This document shows positions 26,059 through 33,663 of a DNA stretch of 64,000 bases, in pieces. The translations under genes and the position numbers were made by a program. Location: the NCBI RefSeq assembly GCF_023656565.1, contig NZ_JAMOKG010000001.1, positions 68,456-132,455 of the forward strand, given 5' to 3'. The notes under the pieces are model-generated. The model was not told the DNA's origin. It saw nothing but the letters and a program-made list of their open reading frames with translations, and searched no databases. Each line of letters begins with the position of its first letter. Positions within the stretch are counted from its first letter, which is position 1. The DNA is from Flavobacterium tyrosinilyticum. GTDB taxonomy: Bacteria > Bacteroidota > Bacteroidia > Flavobacteriales > Flavobacteriaceae.

Positions 26059-26655
26059 TTAAAACAAATACTTCTCCAATTTTTTCCCTTGAATATCCAA
26101 AACCTTTGTGCTTTCTTTTGGAATATCCCCTTTTATAACTGCTTGAACTGAAGGATTAGATGGATATTTTCCACCTTTCATTTTTAGAAGATGAAATTTT
26201 CCTCCGCTTTCAAATATCAAATCATAAAATTTTTCTGTTGCTGAAGTGGTTACATAAATTGGAAAATCGGTTACAGAGAAACGATTAATTACAGTTCCGT
26301 CATTCTTCAAAATATAACCTGAACAGCCTCCGCTTCCGCAGAAATAAGAATTAGAGAAACCAACAAAATATTCCTCTTTCTTATCGTTATTTAAATCGAA
26401 AGCTTCATAATAGAAAGATCTGTCTTCTTTTGTCATTGCAGGTAAATCTTTCTCCAATAAAACCAGCAATTGTTTTCGGATTAATGCTACTTCTTTATCA
26501 TTTTTTTCGGAAACTTCACTTAAATCAGCCGTTCCGCCAAGAGTTTTAGATAAGGTATCTTGAACAATTGTTTTTACAATATTTTTTGAATTGTCTTTGT
26601 TTTGGCAAGAAGATAATGCCAAAATTGCAATTAAAATCAGAAATCTATTTTTCAT
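26059..26655 (-). CDS. Lipoprotein of unknown function
   Basis: 198 aa from the ATG at 26655. Lipobox SSC (C17 of MKNRFLILIAILALSSCQNK). The central part FYYEAFDLNNDKKEEYFVGFSNSYFCGSGGCSGYIL has an EF-hand/FG-GAP-like Asp-Asn loop and a cysteine pair (CGSGGC), a pattern seen in small secreted Bacteroidota proteins that read as 'product of DNA/protein repair-like' hypothetical families. No confident family. It starts 27 bases after the dehydrogenase stop and is probably cotranscribed with it. Confidence 0.7.
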   Translation of the reverse strand: MKNRFLILIAILALSSCQNKDNSKNIVKTIVQDTLSKTLGGTADLSEVSEKNDKEVALIRKQLLVLLEKDLPAMTKEDRSFYYEAFDLNNDKKEEYFVGFSNSYFCGSGGCSGYILKNDGTVINRFSVTDFPIYVTTSATEKFYDLIFESGGKFHLLKMKGGKYPSNPSVQAVIKGDIPKESTKVLDIQGKKLEKYLF

Positions 26656-26682
26656 AATCTGATGTTTTAAATTCGCGATCAA

Positions 26683-27684
26683 TTATACTAATAATGCTGC
26701 TTTATTTTCAATATCATTCTGCATCAATAATGATTTTATGTTATTGAAAGTCACCAATGCAATTTGAGTCAAAGCTTCGTTGGTAAAAAATGCTTGATGC
26801 GCTGTTACCAATACATTCGGAAAACTCATTAAACGCTGAATCGCGTCGTCTTGAATAATATCTGCCGATAAATCTCTAAAGAACAATTTTTCTTCTTGTT
26901 CGTAAACATCAATTCCTAAATAACCTATTTTCCCTTCTTTTAAGCCTTCAATAACCGACGATGTTTCTATTAATCCACCGCGGCTCGTATTGATAATCAT
27001 AACACTGTCTTTCATAAAAGTCAGCGAAGTTTTATTGATTACATGTTTCGTCTGATCGTTTAATGGACAATGCAACGAAATAATATCACTCACCTTGAAG
27101 ATCTCTTCTAAACCAACAAAAGAAACGCCGTCTTTTTTCATATCATCGCTTTCAACAATATCATACGCCAAAACTTTACAGCCAAAACCTAATGCTATTT
27201 TAGAAAATGCTTTTCCGATATTTCCTGTTCCTATAATTCCAATTGTTTTTCCGAATAAATCGAAACCTAATAAACCGTTTAAAGAGAAATTCTGTTCCCT
27301 AACTCTATTATAAGCTTTATGTGTTTTTCTGTTTAAAGTTAAAATCATTGCCATTGCATGTTCTGCAACCGCCTGTGGAGAATAAGCAGGAACTCGGCAA
27401 ACTTTTATGTGGTGTTTTTTAGCGGTTTCTAAATCGACATTATTAAATCCAGCGCAACGCAAAGCAATTATTTTTACTTTTTTTTCTGCTAATTGTTTAA
27501 TGACCGTTTCGTTTACAATATCATTTACAAAAACACAGACAATCTCACATTCTTCAATTAAAGCAACAGTCTGAGGATTTAACTGTGTTTCAAAAAAATC
27601 CAGCTGAAAACCAAAATCTTCATTGTATTTATTGAAAAACGTTTTGTCGTAAGGCTGTGTGGAAAAAAAGGCGATTTTACTCAT
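26683..27684 (-). CDS. ldhA: 2-hydroxyacid dehydrogenase, D-lactate dehydrogenase-like
   Basis: 333 aa from the ATG at 27684; the frame continues nine codons upstream but the N-terminus MSKIAFFSTQPYDKTFF is the family's usual start. Rossmann motif GTGNIGKAF (about 152-160). Catalytic residues are in the classical positions: R235 (NTSRGG), E264 (DVYEQEEKLFF) and H296 (TAHQAFF). The YEQEE..LFF.D block is typical of fermentative D-lactate dehydrogenase rather than of phosphoglycerate dehydrogenase. Reduces pyruvate to D-lactate with NADH in the cytoplasm. A second, distinct member of the superfamily lies at 32214. Confidence 0.88.
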   Translation of the reverse strand: MSKIAFFSTQPYDKTFFNKYNEDFGFQLDFFETQLNPQTVALIEECEIVCVFVNDIVNETVIKQLAEKKVKIIALRCAGFNNVDLETAKKHHIKVCRVPAYSPQAVAEHAMAMILTLNRKTHKAYNRVREQNFSLNGLLGFDLFGKTIGIIGTGNIGKAFSKIALGFGCKVLAYDIVESDDMKKDGVSFVGLEEIFKVSDIISLHCPLNDQTKHVINKTSLTFMKDSVMIINTSRGGLIETSSVIEGLKEGKIGYLGIDVYEQEEKLFFRDLSADIIQDDAIQRLMSFPNVLVTAHQAFFTNEALTQIALVTFNNIKSLLMQNDIENKAALLV

Positions 27685-27876
27685 GGTTCTGGAATTAATT
27701 CTTCGTTTCAAATTTCTTGATACTTTAAAAATAAGAAAATATTTTCAATGCGCGCTTAACAAAATCATTAATCAACTACTTTTCAACCTGTTAAATAAAA
27801 CATAATTTTAAAATAGTGATTAAACCTGTTTTAATTAATAAAGTCTAATCTTAAAAACAATTAAAAAAACTTGAAT

Positions 27877-28317
27877 ATGAAAAAATTATTTATCGCAGCT
27901 ATGTTATTTGTTGGAATAGCAAGTTTTGCACAAGAAACGGATCAAAAACCGGCGCGTGAACAAAGAGAGAGAATGACTCCAGAACAGCGTAATGAGAAAC
28001 AGCTTCAAAAACTGACTACAGAATTAAGTTTAGATGCTAGTCAGCAAGCACAGATAAAGCAGCTTTTAGCAGATAGAAGTGCAAAAGCCGAAAAATTTAG
28101 AGAAGCTAGAAAAGAAAAAAAAGATAGCAACACAAAACCAACTGCTGAAGAAAAAGCGGCTTTCAAAAAACAAATGGAAGACGAAGTCGCAGCAAATGAT
28201 GCTAAAATGAAATCGATCTTAAAAGCTGATCAATACACAAAATGGAAAGCCCTACAAGAAGAGAAAAAAGACAAAATGAGGGATAAAATGAAAGAGCACA
28301 AAAAAGATAAAATCTAA
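27877..28317 (+). CDS. Spy-like periplasmic helical protein
   Basis: 146 aa. The ATG at 27877 is preferred to the in-frame TTG two codons earlier. Signal peptide MKKLFIAAMLFVGIASFAQ, then a highly charged, all-helical body with an LTxxQ-like stretch (MTPEQRNEKQLQKLTTELSLDASQQAQIKQLL, about 36-68) and a Lys-rich tail. This layout matches the DUF4890/Spy-CpxP-like proteins of Bacteroidota, which may act as periplasmic chaperones. The assignment is by pattern only. Confidence 0.75.
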   Translation: MKKLFIAAMLFVGIASFAQETDQKPAREQRERMTPEQRNEKQLQKLTTELSLDASQQAQIKQLLADRSAKAEKFREARKEKKDSNTKPTAEEKAAFKKQMEDEVAANDAKMKSILKADQYTKWKALQEEKKDKMRDKMKEHKKDKI

Positions 28318-28326
28318 TTTGATGCA

Positions 28327-28362
28327 TAAAAAAAAGAGGCTTTTTAAGCCTCTTTTTTGTTA
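28327..28362. terminator. Bidirectional terminator
   Basis: AAAAGAGGCTT (28332-28342), TTT, AAGCCTCTTTT (28346-28356), A-rich before and T-rich after. Serves the convergent Spy-like gene and hemL. Confidence 0.9.
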
Positions 28363-28363
28363 T

Positions 28364-29650
28364 CTAAAATGTTTTCGAAACTTTATCAATCGCATTGATC
28401 GTAAAATCTAAATCTTCGTAAGTTAATGCATCTGTAATAAACCACGTTTCGTATGCAGATGGCGCAATGTAAACACCTTCTTGCAATAATCCGTGGAAGA
28501 ATTTCTTGAATGTTTCGTTATCTCCTTTTGCAGCAGTTTGGAAATCAGTAACTGGATTGGCATCAAAGTGAACCGAGATCATAGAACCAACTCGATTGAT
28601 TGTAAACGCGACATTATTTGCTTTTAAAACTCTATCAATTCCTGCTTCTAAATAAGCTGTTTTTTCTTCTAAACGAGTAAAAACTTCTCTATCCGAATCA
28701 AGTGCTTTTAGCATTGCCAATCCCGCTGCCATTGCTAATGGATTCCCAGATAATGTTCCCGCTTGGTAAACTGGTCCAAGAGGAGCTAAATAATTCATAA
28801 TTTCTTCTCGTGCTGCAAAAGCTCCAACTGGCAATCCACCACCGATAACTTTTCCGAAAGTCACGATATCAGCATCGATACCATATAATTCCTGTACACC
28901 ACCGCGAGCCAAACGGAAACCTGTCATTACTTCATCAAAAATCAATAAGATTCCGTTTGCAGTACACAAATCTCTTAAGCCTTGCAAGAATCCTTCTTGA
29001 GGAGGAATACATCCCATATTTCCTGCAACTGCTTCAATGATAATCGCAGCAATTTCTCCTTTATTAGCTTCGATTAAAGTTTTTACATTCTCTAAATCAT
29101 TGTATTTGGCTAACAAAGTATCTTTTGCTGTTCCTTCTGTAACTCCAGGGCTATTTGGCGAACCAAAAGTTACAGCTCCACTTCCTGCCTGAATCAAAAA
29201 TGAATCTGAATGTCCGTGGTAACAACCTGCAAATTTTACAATTTTATCTCTTTTTGTAAATCCTCGAGCCAAACGAATTGCACTCATACAAGCTTCTGTA
29301 CCTGAATTTACAAAACGAATTTTATCAATATTTGGAACCATAGAAACAGCCAAAGCAGCGATTTCAGTTTCCAATTCTGTAGGCATACCAAATGAAGTTC
29401 CTAGTTTTGCTTTTTCAATAACAGCATCAACAACTGGCTGATAAGCGTGACCTAAAACCATTGGTCCCCAAGAGTTAATATAATCTATTAATTTGTTTCC
29501 GTCTTCATCATATAAATAAGCACCTTTGGCACTTTTTACAAAAATCGGAGTTCCGCCAACGGCTTTAAATGCTCTTACTGGTGAATTTACTCCTCCCGGA
29601 ATTACTTTTTCTGCTTCAGCAAAAAGCTGACTACTTCTTTTATATAACAT
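28364..29650 (-). CDS. hemL: Glutamate-1-semialdehyde 2,1-aminomutase
   Basis: 428 aa, the standard length. PLP enzyme that converts glutamate 1-semialdehyde to 5-aminolevulinate in the C5 route of heme synthesis. Features: [15 protein letters not shown] near the N-terminus, [18 protein letters not shown] (about 112-129), Asp of [10 protein letters not shown] (about 238-247), and the PLP lysine K267 in [14 protein letters not shown]. No other heme gene is in the window. It lies 124 bases after the glucosaminidase gene on the same strand. Confidence 0.96.
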   Translation of the reverse strand: MLYKRSSQLFAEAEKVIPGGVNSPVRAFKAVGGTPIFVKSAKGAYLYDEDGNKLIDYINSWGPMVLGHAYQPVVDAVIEKAKLGTSFGMPTELETEIAALAVSMVPNIDKIRFVNSGTEACMSAIRLARGFTKRDKIVKFAGCYHGHSDSFLIQAGSGAVTFGSPNSPGVTEGTAKDTLLAKYNDLENVKTLIEANKGEIAAIIIEAVAGNMGCIPPQEGFLQGLRDLCTANGILLIFDEVMTGFRLARGGVQELYGIDADIVTFGKVIGGGLPVGAFAAREEIMNYLAPLGPVYQAGTLSGNPLAMAAGLAMLKALDSDREVFTRLEEKTAYLEAGIDRVLKANNVAFTINRVGSMISVHFDANPVTDFQTAAKGDNETFKKFFHGLLQEGVYIAPSAYETWFITDALTYEDLDFTINAIDKVSKTF

Positions 29651-29774
29651 TCTTATTTTTGATTTTAGAATTCAGATTTTAGATTAAAACTGAAAACCTA
29701 TTTTAATTTCTAGATTAATTTCAACAGAACTGAAAACTGCCACTGAGACTGAACACTAAAAACTGACCACTTAA

Positions 29775-30674
29775 TTACTTAACCTTAAGTCTCTGTCCAA
29801 TTGAAATCGCATTATCCGTTAGATTATTTTTTCTTTTTAAATCCTCAACCAATAAATTGAATTTCTTTGATATGGAATACAATGTATCTCCTTTTTGAAC
29901 TTCGTATGAATTTGGATCATATTGGTTCATATTGATCTTTGGATCAGAAGCGACATCATAAGATGATTTTTTGGGTGGAGTCGAAGTATTTATCGGAACA
30001 TAGTTTCTTCCTGTCACCTGGCAATCGTATTGATGCAGATTATAACGTTCGATATAACTAATTAACTTATCTGGATATTTCGGATCTGTTGCATAACCTG
30101 CCGCTCTCAAGCCTTTTGCCCAAGATTTATAATCGTCTTTTTCGTAAGTAAATAAAGTTGCATATCGCTTTTTTCCAACCAAAAATAAAGCATGATCTCT
30201 ATAGGATTCTGATGCCTGAGGATATTTTCTAAAACATTCCTGAGCCGAATCATCATCGTGGCGAACACTTTCTCCTAACCAATCATTATGACATTTTATA
30301 CCAAAGTGATTATTAGCATCTACAGCCAAATCTCCTCTTCCTGCACCAGATTCCAAAATTCCTTGCGCCAGAATAATACTCGCTGGAATTCCGTACGTTT
30401 TCATGTTTCCCATTGCAATATCTTTGTAAAGCAATACATAATTATTAATCAAATCGCTGGTAACAACTGTTTTGGAAGTAGATTGAATAACCTCAGTTGT
30501 ATTATTTGTAGAAGGGTAATTTTTACCGATTGGCTTAACAGGAGTACTTCTTTTTGTCGCTGCCGTTCGAGATTGAACTGCTGCCGCTTTTTTAGTCGTC
30601 GCGATAGCAGGCTTACTAGAAGAGCAGCTTGCTAAAGCTAATATTACGAGAAGTAATACAATTTTTTTAATCAT
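29775..30674 (-). CDS. Lipoprotein glucosaminidase with LysM domain
   Basis: 299 aa. Lipobox ASC (C17). A Thr/Ala/Lys-rich linker is followed by a FlgJ/LytD-type N-acetylglucosaminidase domain (about 85-225): IPASIILAQGILESGAGRGDLA carries the catalytic Glu, with NNHFGIKCHNDWLG next. A C-terminal LysM (about 252-298, YEVQKGDTLYSISKKFNLLVEDL) binds peptidoglycan. Expected role: cell-wall hydrolysis on the periplasmic side of the outer membrane. Its first codons overlap the preceding gene by 8 bases, so the two are translationally coupled. Confidence 0.92.
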   Translation of the reverse strand: MIKKIVLLLVILALASCSSSKPAIATTKKAAAVQSRTAATKRSTPVKPIGKNYPSTNNTTEVIQSTSKTVVTSDLINNYVLLYKDIAMGNMKTYGIPASIILAQGILESGAGRGDLAVDANNHFGIKCHNDWLGESVRHDDDSAQECFRKYPQASESYRDHALFLVGKKRYATLFTYEKDDYKSWAKGLRAAGYATDPKYPDKLISYIERYNLHQYDCQVTGRNYVPINTSTPPKKSSYDVASDPKINMNQYDPNSYEVQKGDTLYSISKKFNLLVEDLKRKNNLTDNAISIGQRLKVK

Positions 30675-31575
30675 TGGTTTTTAGTATTGGTAATTTCTTC
30701 TGCTTCAACTTTATATTCATTCCATCAATTCCCTGCAATCCGCCAGTGTGAATGAGTAGAATTTTTGAATGTACAGGAAAATAATTTTTGCTGATTAAAT
30801 CTATAACGCCAAAAACCATCTTTCCTGTATAAATTGGATCTAACGGCACTTTTGTTTTTTCAAAAAAAGCATTAATAAATTCGATTAATTCTAAATTTAT
30901 CTTTCCGTAACCTCCAAAATGATAGTCAGAAATTAAATTCCAGTTATCTTTTTTTGCAAAAATACGAATTTCATCGGTTAAAAAGTCACCTTTTAACGCT
31001 GGAAAGCCCAAAATTTTCTGATTTGGCAATGCACTATTGATTAATCCTGAAATCGTGCCACCCGTTCCAACTGCACAGCAAACGTAGTTGAAAGTCGAAT
31101 CTTCTTCTGTTAAAATCTCTTCACAGCCTTTTACAGCGAGTTCGTTTGTACCGCCTTCGGGAACCAAATAAAAATCTCCAAATTGCTCTTTAAGCTTTTC
31201 TATAAATGAAGTCTCATTTTTTGAACGATACTCTTCTCTAGAAACAAATTCAAATTGCATTCCGTTTTCTTGGGCAAATTTCAAAGTTGGATTCTTTTCT
31301 ATTTTATCTAAAAGTTCATCGCCTCGAATTATTCCGATGGTTTTGAAACCTTGTTCTTTTCCCGCATAAGCAACTGCTGCAATATGATTGGAAAATGCTC
31401 CGCCAAAAGTCAGTAAAGTGATTTTATTTTCGGCTTTCGCCTGAAGTAAATTGTATTTTAGTTTTCTAAATTTATTCCCCGAAACAAAAGGATGAATGAG
31501 ATCTTCACGCTTTATAGTCAACGAAATATCATTCGGAAATTGAATATTGATGGACTGATTGAAAACTGGATTCAT
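30667..31575 (-). CDS. D-cysteine desulfhydrase / ACC deaminase-like PLP enzyme
   Basis: 302 aa. Fold-type II PLP enzyme. LIHPFVSGNKFRKLKYNL (about 26-43) carries the PLP lysine in the NKFRK motif; TFGGAFSNHIAAVAYAG follows at about 56, and GTGGTISGLI near 170 binds the cofactor phosphate. This signature belongs to the ACC deaminase/D-cysteine desulfhydrase family; in bacteria lacking ethylene-linked contexts the D-cysteine desulfhydrase activity (to pyruvate, H2S, ammonia) is the commoner assignment, but sequence alone does not decide. Overlaps both neighbours (4 and 8 bases), part of one operon. Confidence 0.86.
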   Translation of the reverse strand: MNPVFNQSINIQFPNDISLTIKREDLIHPFVSGNKFRKLKYNLLQAKAENKITLLTFGGAFSNHIAAVAYAGKEQGFKTIGIIRGDELLDKIEKNPTLKFAQENGMQFEFVSREEYRSKNETSFIEKLKEQFGDFYLVPEGGTNELAVKGCEEILTEEDSTFNYVCCAVGTGGTISGLINSALPNQKILGFPALKGDFLTDEIRIFAKKDNWNLISDYHFGGYGKINLELIEFINAFFEKTKVPLDPIYTGKMVFGVIDLISKNYFPVHSKILLIHTGGLQGIDGMNIKLKQKKLPILKTND

Positions 31576-31907
31576 TTTAATTTAATGTAATGTAGAAACT
31601 GGAAAAAGGATCTATTTTTCAGATAATTTAAATCGGTTTCTTTTGTGTAAGCTTCTCTTTCAAAACTAATATTTCGATACGCTAGATCTTTGTTTTTGTA
31701 TTGAATTAAACGAATTAAAAATTCTACAACATACCAAATAAAAAATGGCAGAACTAGCATTTCTAATTGTTGCCTCAAATGTATTTTTTCATGATTTACA
31801 AAAGTCCCGTTTGCTTTATCAAAATCATATTTAACTAAAACGAAAGGAAATAAAGTCATTCCTCGATACCCTTTCGGAATTAAATATTTAGCAACAATCA
31901 GAAACAT
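31572..31907 (-). CDS. Small membrane protein with HEXXH motif
   Basis: 111 aa, a conserved type of hypothetical protein I cannot name. It has an early hydrophobic stretch, then VNHEKIHLRQQLEMLVL with a zincin-type HEKIH (H39 to H43, approximate), a membrane helix (about 50-66, FFIWYVVEFLIRL), and a downstream acidic SFEREAY that could supply the third zinc ligand, as in gluzincins such as M48 or M56 peptidases. It is much shorter than those peptidases. It begins the four-gene run leading to hemL and overlaps the next gene by 4 bases. Confidence 0.65.
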   Translation of the reverse strand: MFLIVAKYLIPKGYRGMTLFPFVLVKYDFDKANGTFVNHEKIHLRQQLEMLVLPFFIWYVVEFLIRLIQYKNKDLAYRNISFEREAYTKETDLNYLKNRSFFQFLHYIKLK

Positions 31908-32022
31908 TGGCTGTAAAATTTATAAATTTGTAGCTATAAAATTGTTCGATTTCAATAAAATCATAATCAAATATTTATATTTTTGATTTTAGTTTATTCG
32001 AAAAAGAACCCGAAGCAGATTT

Positions 32023-32202
32023 ATGAAAGAGCAAAGTAATGAAAATAAATTAATCGAAGGCGAAGATTTTTACTATACGCCCGAAGGTTACAAATGCTTT
32101 ACTGAAAAACATCATTTAAAACGTGGTTATTGTTGCAAAAGCGGTTGTCGCCACTGCCCGTACGGATATGATAAAAAAACAGGAAGAATAAATAAAAATT
32201 AG
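32023..32202 (+). CDS. DUF5522 mini-protein (CC/CxxC)
   Basis: 59 aa, starting at ATG 32023 and ending at TAG 32200-32202. The core EDFYYTPEGYKCFTEKHHLK followed by RGYCCKSGCRHCPYGYDKK is the DUF5522 signature. Four closely spaced cysteines (CC, C, C) and a histidine suggest a metal site. Small proteins of this family occur widely as partners or neighbours of oxidoreductases and unknowns; function is not known. It ends 11 bases before the next gene, suggesting cotranscription. Too short for ordinary ORF cut-offs. Confidence 0.85.
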   Translation: MKEQSNENKLIEGEDFYYTPEGYKCFTEKHHLKRGYCCKSGCRHCPYGYDKKTGRINKN

Positions 32203-32213
32203 AATACCACAAG

Positions 32214-33188
32214 ATGAAGATTTTTATCAATAAAAATATACCAGAAGTTGGCATTAAATTGCTTCAAGACAAAGGCATTACCTTTACAATAAATCCAACA
32301 GAAAATGCATTGTCAAGAGATGAGTTTATAAAAATCTGTCAAGAACATGATGCACTGCTAAATGTTGGAACAAACAAGTTTGATGAAGATTTTTTTCAGC
32401 AATGTCCCAATTTAAAAGGTATCGCACTGTTTTCTGTCGGATTTGATTCTGTCAATATTCCATCGGCTAACAGCAGAAAAATTCCTGTTGGGAATACGCC
32501 AGATGTTTTAAGCAGAGCTACATCGGATGTTGCTTTTTTATTGATGCAAAGTGTTGCGAGAAAGTCATTTTTCAATCATAAAAGGATTTTAAATGATAAC
32601 TGGGGAAGTTTTGACCCTTTGGCTAATTTAGGACAGGAACTTTACGTTAAAACACTTGGAATTTTTGGTTTGGGAAGAATTGGTTTTGAAATGGCTAAAA
32701 AATGTAAGGCCGCATTCGGAATGAACATAATTTACCACAATCGTTCTCATAATGAAATTGCCGAAAAAGAATTGGATGCGAAATATGTAGATTTTGAAAC
32801 GTTACTTGCAGAAAGTGATGTTTTAAGTGTTCATTCGAATTATACAGAAGAAAACAACGAAATTTTCAATAAAAATGCTTTTGCTAAAATGAAATCTAAT
32901 TCGATTTTCATCAACACGGCAAGAGGAAAATTCCATAATGAAAATGATTTATTTGAGGCGCTAACGAATAGTATAATCTGGGGCGCAGGATTGGATGTTA
33001 CCAATCCTGAACCAATGAAATCAGACAATCCGTTATTATCACTTTCTAATTGTTGCATTTTACCACATATTGGCTCTGCAACTTATGAAGCTAGAAATGC
33101 AATGGCGATTTGCGCAGCTCAAAATATTATTGCGCTTTTTGAAAATAAAAAAATGCCGTTTTGTGTTAATGAAGAAGTTTATATTTAA
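32214..33188 (+). CDS. D-isomer 2-hydroxyacid dehydrogenase (NAD(P)-dependent)
   Basis: 324 aa. Two-domain dehydrogenase with Rossmann loop GIFGLGRIGFEMAKK (about 149-163) and catalytic R237 (NTARGKF), E267 (DVTNPEPM) and H285 (LPHIGSAT). This is the glyoxylate/hydroxypyruvate reductase-like group, which reduces glyoxylate or hydroxypyruvate, rather than lactate dehydrogenase. The cofactor loop IYHNRS suggests NADP(H) preference (Arg after Asn), an inference. Preceded by the DUF5522 gene. Confidence 0.9.
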   Translation: MKIFINKNIPEVGIKLLQDKGITFTINPTENALSRDEFIKICQEHDALLNVGTNKFDEDFFQQCPNLKGIALFSVGFDSVNIPSANSRKIPVGNTPDVLSRATSDVAFLLMQSVARKSFFNHKRILNDNWGSFDPLANLGQELYVKTLGIFGLGRIGFEMAKKCKAAFGMNIIYHNRSHNEIAEKELDAKYVDFETLLAESDVLSVHSNYTEENNEIFNKNAFAKMKSNSIFINTARGKFHNENDLFEALTNSIIWGAGLDVTNPEPMKSDNPLLSLSNCCILPHIGSATYEARNAMAICAAQNIIALFENKKMPFCVNEEVYI

Positions 33189-33663
33189 AATTCCAATTTT
33201 TTAAATTTCAAATTCCAATTTAAAATCAACAATCTAAAATCTAAAATTATAAATGGATATTCGTTCAAGAAAGTTTAAGATTACGATTTACAAATCGTAT
33301 CATAGGTCGGATATCCGTTATCCCTAGCTCTTTTTAATTAGAAAATGTGATAATTTGCCAATGAGTCAATTTGAAAATGAGGAAATTAAAATAAATTTTA
33401 ATTTCCAATTTCGTTGGCTAATATTTCGCTACGCTGGAGCTTTTATATTGGGGTTACTGTTTTTCTATAAATATTTTGCCTTTCCAAGGCTTTATTTTAT
33501 TAGCTCCAGAGGAGCGAAATATTTATAGAAATTATTTAAACGTTTGTCAGATATAAGCCCCAGCGGGGCGGCATAATTAAAAAAACAAAAATTAATCTGA
33601 TGTTAATCTAAGCTCAATATCTTAGTAACTTAGAATCTCAGCATCTTAGAATCTTAAAAAAAA
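33189..33663. repeat. 475-base non-coding region made of nested inverted repeats
   Basis: No ORF. Contents in order: an AAATTCCAATTT-type repeat tract (33189-33250); a perfect hairpin TACGATTT-AC-AAATCGTA (33282-33299) next to GGATATCC; a large imperfect inverted repeat, ATATTTCGCTACGCTGGAGC (33421-33440) against GCTCCAGAGGAGCGAAATAT (33503-33522), 18 of 20 pairs, with CTATAAATATTT (33465-33476) against AAATATTTATAG (33517-33528) and a small hairpin GCCTT-TCC-AAGGC (33478-33490); GCCCC-AGC-GGGGC (33557-33569); and an ...CTTAGAATCT... tract just before hutU. It looks like a cluster of non-autonomous repeat (REP/MITE-like) elements. Confidence 0.7.
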
